This document shows positions 11,084 through 22,737 of a stretch of DNA of 64,000 nucleotides, in pieces. The position numbers and the translations under genes were made by a program. Numbering within the stretch: the first letter of the stretch is position 1; every line of letters begins with the position of its first letter. The DNA comes from Tamarix chinensis (lineage: Eukaryota; Streptophyta; Magnoliopsida; Caryophyllales; Tamaricaceae), in NCBI GenBank assembly GCA_030549775.1, contig CM060175.1, forward strand, positions 2,976,564 to 3,040,563, given 5' to 3'. The notes under the pieces were generated by a model that had not been told where the DNA came from, ran no database searches, and worked only from the letters and a program-made list of their open reading frames with translations.

Positions 11084-11407
11084 CTTGTACAATTGGTGTT
11101 GAAGGAAAATAACATTCAATTGAACACTTAATGAATAAGGGGAATAAAATTCAACAATCTTAGCCATCATTCTTCCTATTTTTCTCTCAAGTGAGGAGTG
11201 AATTTTTGGAGCCATTATATAAATAAATTAGAGGCTTCTCGTTAGAAGTTATTTTTGTCTTAGAGTAGATGAAAATATACCATTTGAATCAACATTGATA
11301 TCATCCGAGTTTAAGTTTTCTTACTTTTAGTCAACTTTGTTGATCATCAAGATAAACTAAAAGGTCCTGCACTTGTGAAAGATATTCATCTAATATCTTA
11401 CACATCA
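10622..11407 (+). repeat. 3' LTR of Gypsy-1 (786 bp)
   Basis: Starts TGATGCAAG right after the polypurine tract and ends ACACATCA. It aligns with the two halves of the 5' LTR and, more weakly, with the LTR 60520-61324 of Gypsy-2. A TATA-like CTTATATAA (about 10988) matches the position of CTTATATAA at about 899 in the 5' LTR. A (GT)n run at 11055-11082 is absent from the 5' LTR. It has no open frame of interest; a short frame across its first 165 bases recurs in the other LTRs as ordinary LTR sequence. Confidence 0.9.
11055..11082. repeat. (TG)n microsatellite inside the 3' LTR
   Basis: About 14 TG units, where the 5' LTR has only an ATGTATACATATATG stretch (about 964-978). It therefore expanded after the two LTRs separated. 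Confidence 0.95.
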
Positions 11408-11939
11408 ATATATGATTTATGATGAATAATTAGATATGCATGTTAGGGTTTTACTTGGTAAATCACGTGGAGGGGTAAAATGATCATTTGTCATATCTCG
11501 TAATTTACCTACATGATAAAATGTTTCAATCATTATATTTTAGCCTTTCATAAAAATTATTAAATAAAATGAAATTATCATTTGAAATGGATAGTACCAT
11601 GGTAATTATGGTCCCAAAGAAATTTTAGTTATTTATGACCTAATGCATTTAAAAGTGAATAATTAGATCTAGGATGCCCTTAGTAGATTGTTAGGTTGAC
11701 TTAAGTGTTGAATTTGACATTATTTTGACCATTTATGTTAGGATTTCATAAATAATTGGAAATGAGGAAACTGGTTAAGTCAGAAAATTATAATTATTAT
11801 GTGTTATGTGATGTATATGATCACTAAATAAAATACTAATATTTAAAGTTGAAGACCTTGAGACTTAAGAATGATTTACTCTCTATGGTTAGATACTATT
11901 GAGATAAGGTAAGAGTCTTCATTTTAGATTGGTTTTTCT
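11408..11939 (+). mobile_element. LTR-T copy A1, segment 2
   Basis: Continues the alignment of 1-541 with the A4 copy: 11420-11939 matches about 50925-51440. Shared blocks include CTCGTAATTTACCT, ATTATGGTCYCAA, AATAATTAGATCTA and GGTAAGAGT. The alignment stops abruptly at the TG of the next unit (11940). Confidence 0.7.
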
Positions 11940-12040
11940 TGTAACACCCTCATTTTTCACTACGAAATTTTTTTATTTTAAAATAGCGTAGAGGTGGAAA
12001 ATACTAAACATACCTAGGAATAACGGAGTGCTGCCATCAA

Positions 12041-12083
12041 ATCTAACACAGGATAGACGTCAGCATCCTGTCTCATATTAGAT
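12041..12083. other. Subterminal hairpin of B1
   Basis: ATCTAACACAGGAT pairs with ATCCTGT and ATATTAGAT across a short loop, with a small bulge. It lies about 100 nt from the unit end, matching the other copies. Confidence 0.6.
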
Positions 12084-14576
12084 ACAAGGTTGAAAACCCA
12101 ACTAACCAAAATAAAGTAGAGTGTGCAAGATCAAGTTATATAAATATTTAAAGAAAGTGTTTATAACATAGGACCTTAATGGTCCCCGACATAGTCAAAT
12201 ACAGGGAGAATAATTGACTAAAAATACAGGGCTATTATAGTGGAAAATAAGTTAGGGTGTGGCCCCAAAATATGATCCATCATAAACCACACAAAAACCT
12301 CCAGATATCCAATCCTCAAACCCTAAACCCAAGATGAGGTAGGATCACTATTGTCTATCCTCGAAAACCTACACGTGGCCCTATGCTCATGGGAATGAGC
12401 AGGTGATCGAGTAAACTAGCCCATCACTATGCTACGTAGTGAGTAAGCCAAGTTACTTCCTTAATTGAGGTCACAAGCACACAAGATTCTATTATGCCAT
12501 GGAAATCATACTTAACATGCATCATGTTAATGCCATATAATTAAGTGTACCTACCCTGTCATGATTAGGTAATGCATCAAAATTTAATACAATGCATGAG
12601 TCAAACAATTCAAGATGTATCGAGCTTATCTACATCGTATAGTATCATAGATAGTCACACACATGTACTAAAAAAGTTATCCACATGAACACTAAGGTTT
12701 ATTTTCCAACTTGCTCAATCAATTACATTATTTATTTATAATCATTATTTCTCTTTTCCGTTCCTTTTCTTTAATCTTTTATTTCTACCACATCCTTATT
12801 TTATTCTCATCCAAATACTTATTCTTTTTCTTATCCACATACTTATGCCGGTTATCATCTATTCATTCATTCAGATCATTATCCAATTACTTATTCAAAT
12901 CATATCATTACTATCATCATTGAGCAATGGATTGTGCACCACCCATGGTCACATATACCATGGAAGCCTATCCAAAGTAAGGGACATAAAGTTTAGATTG
13001 AAGCTATCAAACACAATGGACATGTGTCTAGGATGAAGCTAAATAACCACAATGGACATAAGTCTAGGCCGCAGTAAACCGCTTAGGTAACCAAACCCTT
13101 TAGTATCAATATCCCTTAGTTCATTATTAGTGTCTAGAATAGGTAAGGCACTGGGATCCGCTAGGATCCCACCCCAAGGTAAAGCATGAAGGTAAACTAA
13201 CTCTCGGTAGAAAATCGAGGATCAAGTAATCAAGACCCATACACAGCTCGATTGTCTTTCTCTTTCCATGATTAGTACATTATTCTTGAGGTTACGTAAT
13301 CACATGAGGCCCATAAAAAGAGTAAGAAAGCCATCCACATATTTCTACCATATTAATCCTTCTTATCCTCAACTATGTTTGGGATTTTCATTTATGCTTG
13401 TTCAACAATAACCATATCTATTATATTATCCCACCCAAAACATAGTCCTTATTTCATCACCCTTTTCTCAAAACCATCGCATTTCATTTGTGGTTTACCC
13501 ATTAAGGCCTTTCCTACACCCATTGAATATGTCATGAATCATGATCCATCTAATCCATTCATTAGATCATTGATCCATGGTAATATATGTATTTTATCCA
13601 TTAAATAGTCATATAACAATCCCATGCACAATCTCAAAGCATATCCAAGCTAAGAAAAACAAAATCACACTAACCAGCTGAACCAATCGATCTATTTGGC
13701 TCGACTAAATTAGAGTTTCCTCAATCTGATCAAATTTTTTTAGCAAATCGATTGATTGTTCATGGAAGAATCAATCGGTTCTACCTAACTATTCGATGGG
13801 TTTAAGTCGAGAGCAAGACCAAGGTCCCTATAGGCCTACTAGTCAATGGGTTGGCTTAACCATTAAACTATTCTAAAAATTAGGCAATCTATTAGACCTA
13901 ACTAGTTGATCATTTTACCTTCTAACAAGACAAAACATGCATTTTCATGTAGATCATGCTTACCATTCATTATCATACCAAATTGAAACATGGTCTAACA
14001 TCACATAAAACATTTATAGCTTACAATAGTTTTATATTTCATCATTAGTCATCACAACCTAATCTTTCCTAAAAAAATCATGCTTTGCTCTCAAGATGCA
14101 CAGTCTAACCATTCAATATGATTTATAAAAAGCAATATACTCATACCAACATAGTTCTATAACATGCAAGTTTAATCACCAAACATTTTAGAAGTAAGAA
14201 TAACTTAGTTGATGCGAGCAAAACTTTCCTCACATAAGAAAACTCAACCTGTAAAATTTTCAACTTTCAAAACCTTTAGAACAACAAGTTTAACTTAGAA
14301 ACCATTAAATAACTTTTTTAAATCTGAAATTGCAATAGAAAAGGAAAAACAAAAAAACCACACCCAATGGAAAAATAGAGGAAGATTCTGCTGGACCACT
14401 CAACGTTTTCCTAAATCTAGCTCTTTAACAATTAAAATAAGCGGGAGCTAGATAAAGGAGCAGAAGATCAAAATAATTCTAATGCAAGGCTCAAAGTGGA
14501 GAGGGATAAATTGAATACTAGAGAGCTAAAGTATTTCAATGGTTGAAAGAAAGTGAATAGAAGGGGAGATTATAGC

Positions 14577-14584
14577 TTTTTATA
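14577..14584 (-). promoter_or_regulatory. TATA box of B1
   Basis: Minus-strand GTTGGCTATAAAAAGC, about 560 nt into the unit. The same context occurs on the plus strand at 63393-63407 (GTTGGCTATAAATAG). A pyrimidine-rich leader follows on the minus strand. Promoter function is inferred from this position and conservation. Confidence 0.55.
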
Positions 14585-15144
14585 GCCAACAAATCAATGT
14601 AAATCACAAGTGTGGTTAAGAACAAATAAAAAAAAAACTAATTCTTACCATTTGAATTTGAGTTTTAACGGATAGATTTTGTCTAAGATATGCTAACCTA
14701 TCCTCCAGAGCTCAAATGGTGATTCTAGAGAATTGTAGGTTGACTGGTCCATAAATGAAAAATATAAGAGGAGAAATGGAAGATTATCATGGAAGGAATA
14801 TCCCAGCTAAACAGAATTGAGTCTAAAATTAAAGTAATGATCCTAGAAGTGCGCAAAGGAGAGAGGTGGAAGAAGACAAAGCTAAGGTTATCTCCGCCCT
14901 TAATTGTCCTAATTGACTCCTTAGATCGATTTGAGGTAGTATTTCAAGCCAAATGCATTATAAGAAAGTCTAAGAATCTTTTAGGAACAATTTGGAATGG
15001 AATATTAAAGTTCCATTTTAGTATAAGGAATTTTCTTAAAGATTTGAGTTTAAAAAATAGACTCATCTTGATAAACCAGTAGATCGGTTTGGCTTATCAT
15101 CCAATTATTCTATAAACCATTAGATCGGTTCCTCAAACATTACA

Positions 15145-15684
15145 GGTATTGATAACCATACTATAGGAGACTTACGTGCACTATATGAGGTATTGATACT
15201 TAAAGATTAGGTGACATTGGTTTGAGGGTATTGTGCTTCCATATGTAAGCGAGTATGACCGAAGAAATTTATATGTCTCCAGACTGTCTGGTTGGGAGGG
15301 TATGGTGCTGCCTTTGTGTGCCAGTATGGCAGATGTATTTTTTTACATCTCTAGGTTGTCTTTTGTATACCCTTGAGTAATAAAAATGGGAAAAATAATA
15401 TATATGGTTATCAATAATGTATTTAATTAATGGTTCATTAGTTTCCTTTGTGCCTACCTGTGGTTATGTGGATTGTTTATGATGGAATGGTTAGAAGGTT
15501 ACTCTATTACCCTCATCTATTGGTATAACCAAAGTACTTCATAGGTATCCGAGTTGTTTTAGCTACCTATGTGGTTGTGGAACTTATAGGTATGGTCATT
15601 TAAGATTTATAAGATAATAATTGATTGCTATGGAAAATGATTAAATATAACTGTATAATGAGAATACACCTTAGCAATGTATAT
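15145..15684 (+). mobile_element. LTR-T copy A1, segment 3
   Basis: Aligns with about 51480-52005 of A4. Shared blocks are GGTATTGATACTTAA, GGTGAC, TTTGAGGGTAT, CAGTATGGC versus CTAGTATGA, TAATGTATTTRATTA and TCTATAAGATAA. It stops at the TG of the next unit (15685). Confidence 0.7.
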
Positions 15685-15786
15685 TGTAACACCCTCAAAA
15701 TTCACTACTAAAAAATTTCATTTTATTAAAAGAATCAGCGGAAGCAAAATAACAAACTGTAAATTTCGGGGATATTACCGCCACAT

Positions 15787-15833
15787 TTAGTACCAGACCG
15801 GTTCACTCCTACCATTTCAGTACCAAGTGCTAA
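15787..15833. other. Subterminal hairpin of B2
   Basis: TTAGTACCAG can pair imperfectly with TACCAAGTGCTAA across a loop of about 24 nt. The position, about 100 nt from the unit end, matches the other copies. It is the least regular of the set. Confidence 0.4.
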
Positions 15834-16329
15834 GGCTAAAAGAGTGAGATACAATTTGCTAGAAACTCAAAACATGTTTAAATTAGAGTAGCGCAAATAA
15901 ACATTTTATAAGAATAGAATCCACCAACGGTGGTTACAAGAACAAAGGTTACATTTAAACTAGGCATTAGAAGAGAAAGAATGAAATCCTAAAAGTCCGG
16001 ATAATCCTTACACTCTTTCATGTTGCCCACTTGAGTAGCATCTGAAAATAGACTTGTAAGGGACATTGCCCATTGAATAGGCAGGGGCCTCATGAATGGA
16101 ACCCTTCAGTACTACAGTACTGAGTAACCCTTTAAGACACAATTAAAGGCAGACCCATAATGCAACACATAAAACAAAACTGTATACATATATAATAAGA
16201 AATGCATACACCACAATCACATACTTAACAGTCCATCATATATTAATAAGTCATAATGTATAATCAATACTTCTAGGCCTTAAGCCATTAGTCTAGCATT
16301 AATCAAACATCTTAGATTATAATTATCCA

Positions 16330-16790
16330 TGTGAGTGTGGGAATCTCACTATTATAGCCGGTGGACCAGAATACATACAGGGTAGAACGCTCCTGACCAC
16401 TATTATTACTGGTGGATTGGTCTCCAGGACAGAACGCTCCTGGCCACTATTATTTGCTTATGGACCGGTCCGACCCCGACTCACTTGGTGTTCCATTATA
16501 CGTGCTTAGTGTTTTCCCATAATTTATTCACATCCATGATTGGTTTTATTGAGCTCAGGATCCCCCACTATTAACGCTAGTGGACCAAAATACATATAAA
16601 CATCATCTAGGACAACACGCTCTTGGGCCACTATTATACCCGGTGGACCGGTACTCATAAATATCATCCAGGGCAAAATGCTTCTGTCCACTATTATATC
16701 CGGTGGACCGGTAATCATAATCATCATCCAAGGCAAAACGCTCCTTGGCCACTATTATAAACGATGGAGCGGTACTCAAAATATAATTCA
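16330..16790. repeat. Hairpin-unit array in B2 (about 7 units)
   Basis: Seven occurrences of CACTATTATwnnnGGTGGA or a close variant are seen at about 16349, 16399, 16443, 16567, 16627, 16689 and 16752. Most are separated by CAGGrCArAAyGCTCCTGG-type spacers. Both the CCAC...GTGG and the CCAGG...CCTGG parts are themselves inverted repeats. Confidence 0.8.
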
Positions 16791-17479
16791 ACTAGGCCTG
16801 GCTCATTAATCTTTCTCTTTCATGATTAGTGTTTTTCCCTTTTAATCAGCACAACAGTTCCATTTATTTACCTCAGACGGGAGATCAAGATCCCAAGACA
16901 CAAAGGTACATCGGTCGCACTAGAGCATACAAGCTACCCAGTACCCTTCGGCCATCAACCCAGGGACGCAAATGTACCCTAGTCGTACTGGTGCATAAAG
17001 CTACTCAATACCTTATCGACAAGGACACCTAATCCATAAGTATGCATACCCTCTAAATAAGTCTGTAGAGCTAGATAGAGTAAGATATAGGCCCTGGCTG
17101 GGGTATAAAGGCACACTAGCAAATAGTAGAAAATTTGTGGGCTAAACCACGTCTTTAGGATAGTGACCCCTAAAGAGCCACTATTCTTGAGCTCGAAGTC
17201 TTTTACTTTAAGTATTAGTGTCTTAATTAAGGTGATCACAAAAAGCATAATAATCATATACTTATTCACTTTCAATCGTTCTAATATCATTAGGTATTTC
17301 TTATTCAAATGGTTATCTAAGATAACATAAAGGAATCATTAAGGCCATCATAATCTCATCCAATTCCAATTTAGGATTCATTCTCGTGATATTTACCAAT
17401 TGTCAAGTACCCCTATCTTGCTATTTAGTGTTACTTGAGTCTTATTATGAAACTCCATTATCACAATGACATATCAGAT

Positions 17480-18670
17480 ATAAATTACTGATTTACCCCT
17501 TGCTTGTATAATCATAAAGTCATCCCTTCCTTACTTGCTAATTTACCATACTACCCTTCATATTGTATAATTACTAAATTACCCCTTGCTCGGTTTGGGT
17601 TACCAAGTTATTTTCCATACTTATTAGGTCACCAATCACCCTTCATAATTGTTACGCTTATCATATTTCTATTTAGTTGGTTAAATTACCAATTTTTCCT
17701 TCTCCTTTGTTATAATTACCAAATTGCCCTTTTTGTTGGTCAAATTACCAAATTACCCTTCTCTATTATCATAATTACCAAAATGCCCCTTTCCATTATC
17801 ATAATTATCAAATTTTCCTTTAGTTGGTTAAATTATCAAATTACCCTTCTCCTTTATCCTAATTACTAAATTACCCTTTAATTGGTTAAATTAGCAAATT
17901 ACCCTTCTCCATTATCATAATTACCAAACTACCCTTCTCTATTATGATAATTACCAAATTACCCTTCTCCGTTATCATAATTACCAAACTACCCTTTATT
18001 TGGTTAAATTACCAAATTACCCTTCTCCATTATCATAATTACCGAATTACCCTTCTTCGTTATCATAATTACCAAACCACCCTTTAGTTGGTTAAATTAC
18101 CAAACTACCCTTCTCCATTATCATAATTACCAATTTAGCCTTTAGTCGGTTAAAATTACCAAATTGTTCTTCTCCATTATTATAATTACTAAATTGCCCT
18201 TCTCCATTATTAAAATTATCATAATACCCTTTTACTTCCACATTACCATTTTATCCTTTACTTCCAAAATTACCATGATACCCGTTTACTTACAAAATTA
18301 CCATTTTTCTATTTACTTCCAAAATTACTATAATACCCTTTTACTTACAAAATTACCATTTTACCCTTTTTATCCAAATTTACCATTTTACCCCTTCCAA
18401 AAATTACCATTTTATTCTTTTCTTCCAAAACTACCACAATCCCCTTAACTTTCAAAGTTACCATAATACCATCTTACTTACAAAATTACCATTTTATCCT
18501 TTTACTTACAAAATTACCATTTTGCTATTTACTTCCAAAATTAAAATTTCGCCCTTTACTTACAAGATTAGCATTTTACCCCTTTACTTCCAAAAGTACC
18601 ATTTTTCCCCTTTACTTCCAAAATTACCATAATATCCCTTTTACTTACAATTTACCATTTTTCTCTTTTA
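17480..18670. repeat. Degenerate minisatellite (ATTACCAAATTACCCTT type)
   Basis: About 1.2 kb of diverged tandem units of roughly 28-35 bp. They follow an AATTACCAAATTACCCTTCT pattern up to about 18200, often with CCATTATCATA, then drift to AAAATTACCATTTTACCCTT. Frames across it are repeat artefacts. Confidence 0.9.
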
Positions 18671-20660
18671 TTACACCACTTTTATTAAGTTATCATTACT
18701 ACATGAATAATAATATTAATACTCCATTCTCATCATCCAATTATACCAATTATTATACTTCAACAATATACTCATTAACATCCACACATATTAAGCCACA
18801 CTCTTGCACAAGACATATTACTAAAATGCCCCTAGGTCTCACAATGATATTATTCCTGGATCAATGGTCATAATAACATAATATAATATGGATAATTACT
18901 CAATATTTTTATTAATAACCAAACTCTTTCCTTAAGCAATATTTCCACATATAGCATAGAATCTAACATGCTTTCCTTTTTATCAATCAATATAAGCAAC
19001 TACATATAATTTATTAAACAATATATATCATACAAAATAACATATTAAATCCTAATGTGCTAGTATACGTTTACCCATACGTTTAAGTGGGGTTTAACAA
19101 TTACTTTAATTCCCTCAAGAATCGAACCATACCGGTATCCTGGTTAAAGATTCATGCTTTAAATGGAAAAATCAACACCTAAAAATAATATCAATATTTA
19201 TCACATTATAAATAAGAAAACCAAAAGCATAAGACTTTATAAAACTTAATTAATGAAATACTTAACTTAAATATTATTATGCCTTAAAATTATTAACTTA
19301 AATAAACCAATAATGTATCAACTCATCCTCCTCATGCAGGATGAGCTGCATGCAAAACAAGGGAGAAAAGGCTCGAAGGTGGCATGAAGAAAAGGAAGAT
19401 TGGCTATTTTCGGGTTAGGGTTTTGGGGCTATGAAAGAGGGCAAGAAGGGGAATATTTAGGGCAAAGGAAGGGTGCAAGGGTGGAGAGTGAGTGTAGGTG
19501 GTGGTCGAGGATAGGTTATTGGTGGCCAAAGGCAGAGGAATCGGAGGATGCGAGGTTGTGAAGGGGGCTGTCAAGGTGGGGTGGCTGAGAAGGAAGGAAA
19601 AGGGATGGGGAAAATGAGGGGGTGAGGGTGTAGATTTCAGCCAAATGAGGTGTGGGGTGGTAGAGGAGGTTGCAAGGAGTGGTTTGGTGGCTCAGGTGGT
19701 GGCAAAGGCGACGAGACAGTGGTGGAAGGAGGAGGTGTAGGGAGGTTGCCGAGAAGGAAGAAAAAAAAGGGAGAAAAGAAGAAGGGAGGAATAAGGGGGC
19801 TCCAGGGGTGATGTGGTAGTGTAGGGCGATTTTGGGGGTGGCGGGAGGTGGTGCAGGTGGTTGTTAGGCACGTCCCCTATAGGGTCCCCCTCCCTTATGA
19901 GCCCCCTCTCCCTCACCTGATCCCCTGCCCCCTACAAACTGGCCCCTTACCATTATCCCCCTATGCAACTATACTGGTCGGCAACCACCAAAGCCCTTGT
20001 CTTCTTCCTTTCCTTGTCCACTTCCTCCCTCCGCTATGCCTATAAACCCCCTAATTCATTTCTTTCCTCTCCTTTTTTTCTTGACTAATTTCCCCTACCT
20101 CCCTTACTCCCATTGCCCAATCAGACATTGTTGTCGCTACCATTGCCACTTAGCCATGCTAACTTCTCCACTCCCTCCTATCCTCTTCCCTGCATTACCC
20201 TATTTCCACTGAGCCCCTCCCATTTTCTTCCTTTCCCTTCCTTCCCTCTCTCCACTCATGCAAAGTGGGCAGCTTGAGCTACCCTTTTGCACTCTACACC
20301 ACCACCAGCATCGCCCTACACCGCGCCACCACCTATCTCACCCTCCCTTCCTGCACAAGAAGACCCCCTACCACACCAGTACCTCCACTTCTCCCTTTCT
20401 CCCCTATCCTTTCTTCCCTTTCTTCCTCTCCTCCTCTTAGGTGCTAATGCCACGAAACCACCACCACCACCACTAACCTTCTGAGCTAGAAAGCTCCACC
20501 ACCCAAGAAACCCTACCTTCCCTCCCTTTTCCAACCCTAAAACCCTCTTCTTCACATAACCACCATCGCTGCCACCCTCACATGCCTAGTCCTTTTTGGT
20601 TACACCTTTCTCCCTGTTTCTTATTTTGTGTATTTTATTTTAATAACTTATTATTATTAA

Positions 20661-20785
<125 letters not shown>

Positions 20786-21699
20786 TTTTGGTTAAGAAAA
20801 TAAGAAAAAAGGAAAAAGAGGTAGGAAGGAAGTGAAATGATATAGTTGATGCTCTCATTATAGGTATTGAACAAACACTTCCCCTGAGGAGGCATAGGAC
20901 TTCTTACTTCAAGCCCGAAGCCCAACTAGGTAAGGATATAGTTAAAATTTGGATTGTGTTATGAGCCATTGTGTGTGTAATAGGTGTATTTGTATTTTAT
21001 GTGTAAATATATGTGTATGTGAACTAAGTATGTGTGGTGCAGCTTGGCTTGAAAGGAGCTAAGGATTTTCATTGTTTGTTGTATATATTGTTAAAACTTG
21101 CTATGGGTGGACATATTCTTGTGTAAGTTTAAAATATTAATATATGGATGCCTAGATATCTTAAGTGGGACTTGAGTGGCTAAGGGAAATGAAATAAAAT
21201 AAAGAGGGTGAAATGATTAAGGTGTTATGGGGGTAGTGTCCTAGTCATATCATGAAATATTGTGGAAAAATGGAAAAGAGGAATGATAATGTGAGGAGAT
21301 AGGGTAAAGACTTGCATGGGGGAAAGATTTAAATAGGGAAGTCTTGTTTGCAAGTTAACCATGGGGATGAAAGTGTTTTTTGGGTGGTTAGAGTACTGGG
21401 GGAAGTTTTAGTACATGGGTTTATGGGAAGGTGCATCGGGGCATAAACTAGGGTTCCGAGGGAAACAACCCTAAGGATAAGGTGTGTTGTTGGGAAAGGT
21501 TGAGGAAGTTGGTTGAACATTAGTGTTGTGATAAGGGGATTACCACATAGAGGTTTGATTCGAGCCAAAAGGAGGGTAGAGTTGTGTAAGAAAAGGGTGT
21601 ATGAAAGAAAGGGGGAATATTAGAGTTTTTGGGGGCGACCGGTTGGGATGTCATTATCATAATCACTTAAAGTGGAAGAATATCTAGTCGAGCCTGGAT

Positions 21700-22095
21700 G
21701 TAGGATGATTATTGGTCCACTGATTATAATAGTGGTGTGTTTTACCCTGGGGTTGTATATGTCTATCGATCCACCAATTATAATAGTTACTAGGTGCATT
21801 ATGCCCTAATATAGTTATTCCCTATCCATCGGTTATAATAGTGGGAGTCCTAAGCTCAATAAGAAAAACCCTTGGATGATAATAATTAATGGAAAAGACA
21901 CTAATCACTTATAATGGAACACCACATGGGTCAGGACCAGATGTACGATGTTTACAGGTCCACCAGTCATAATACTAGCCAAGTGTATTTTGGGATTGTA
22001 TATGTTGATTGATCCACCAGTTATAATAGTGGCCAAGCGAGTTCTGCCCTAGGATAGTCCTTCTTGATCCACCAGTCATAATAGTAGGTTCCCCA
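21700..22095. repeat. Hairpin-unit array in A2 (about 6 units)
   Basis: TCCACYRRTTATAATAGTGG-type units lie at about 21716, 21771, 21826, 21958, 22012 and 22068. They are the reverse complement of the units at 16330-16790, which supports A2 and B2 being inverted copies of one subfamily. Confidence 0.8.
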
Positions 22096-22612
22096 TACCC
22101 CTATGGATATAATTCGAGAGATGTGCAAATAAGGTACCTATGGCCTAAACTCCTATAGTGGTAAATGATCTAATAAAACCTATTGCATGTATGATGTCTG
22201 TATTTTTTTTATGTGCCTTGTCTTGACTATATTGTTACCTTGCTCAGTGCTTAGCATACTAATCAGCAATCACCCTTAGCATGAACATTTCTCATTCCCA
22301 TAAGAAGTGACTCCTCTTGAGTTTGTGCAAGTAGGTGATGAGGCCTTAGAGGAATTTGCTACTTGCGACGAGTTGGTCGGGTAGAGTGATGTCTTGGAGT
22401 CTCGGGGTCGGGGCCAGAGAGTGTACTACAGACTATTTTCCATTTGTATTTTATGTTTTCATTCCCCCATAAAGGGATCCCACCTTGTATTTCATTTCTC
22501 TATTGTACTGACTTTGACTCCTATGCATTCTAGCATTTTTCTGTAATTCAATGTTGGACCACTTCATGTTTTAATTATTTTCTATTATAGTCCTATATTA
22601 TCTTTTATCCTT

Positions 22613-22657
22613 GTGATCAGTATGAGACTGGCTAGGGGCCAGACTTATACTGATCAC
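22613..22657. other. Subterminal hairpin of A2
   Basis: GTGATCAGTATGA pairs with TTATACTGATCAC (12 of 13). An inner stem ACTGGC with GCCAGA closes most of the 45-nt structure. It is the best-formed member of the set, 80 nt from the unit end. Confidence 0.85.
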
Positions 22658-22737
22658 AATGGTAGCACCCCTTTTTGGTGTGTGATTTTCCTAAAATAAA
22701 TAATAAAAAATCAATTGTGATTTTTGGGGGTATTATA

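Larger units (their letters stand above)
542..11407 (+). mobile_element. Ty3/gypsy retrotransposon Gypsy-1, complete structure, decayed
   Basis: The element has a 5' LTR split by a LINE, a primer-binding site, gag, protease, reverse transcriptase, RNase H, integrase, a polypurine tract and a 3' LTR, in the order diagnostic of Ty3/gypsy. Both LTRs start TGAYG and end CA. The flanks TTATA (537-541) and ATATA (11408-11412) agree in 4 of 5 bases, which fits an aged 5-bp target duplication. Every reading frame is broken by stops and shifts, and the RT and protease active sites are altered, so it cannot be autonomous. The flanking repeat A1 continues on both sides. No chromodomain is recognised after the integrase. 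A second copy of the family starts at 60520. Confidence 0.9.
11940..15144 (-). mobile_element. LTR-T copy B1, antisense, inserted in A1
   Basis: On the plus strand it runs from TGTAACACCCTCATTTTTCA to AAACATTACA (3205 bp). It carries the subterminal hairpin (12041-12083) and, read on the minus strand, a TATA box at 14577-14584 followed by a pyrimidine-rich leader. Repeat A1 resumes after it with TACTATAGGAG and GGTATTGATACTTAAA blocks found near 51480-51515. About 40 bp of A1 next to the junction are missing and no clean target duplication remains. Its leader half (14000-14607) is the reverse complement of 63370-64000. No gag or pol sequence is seen. Confidence 0.65.
15685..19859 (-). mobile_element. 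LTR-T copy B2, antisense half of a head-to-head pair
   Basis: Starts TGTAACACCCTCAAAATTCA on the plus strand, with the hairpin at 15787-15833, a hairpin-unit array at 16330-16790, a minisatellite at 17480-18670 and a purine-rich stretch at 19330-19855 (the minus-strand leader). The expected outer 500 bp beyond the leader are missing. At about 19860 it meets the leader of the sense copy A2 directly. An array sits about 645 nt from the outer end in both B2 and A2, so the two belong to one subfamily. Apparent reading frames in the purine-rich stretch are low-complexity. Confidence 0.6.

Noticed and set aside
16330..16790. A CRISPR-like array.
   Set aside because: Units are diverged and self-complementary with similar spacers, and the DNA is a plant genome.
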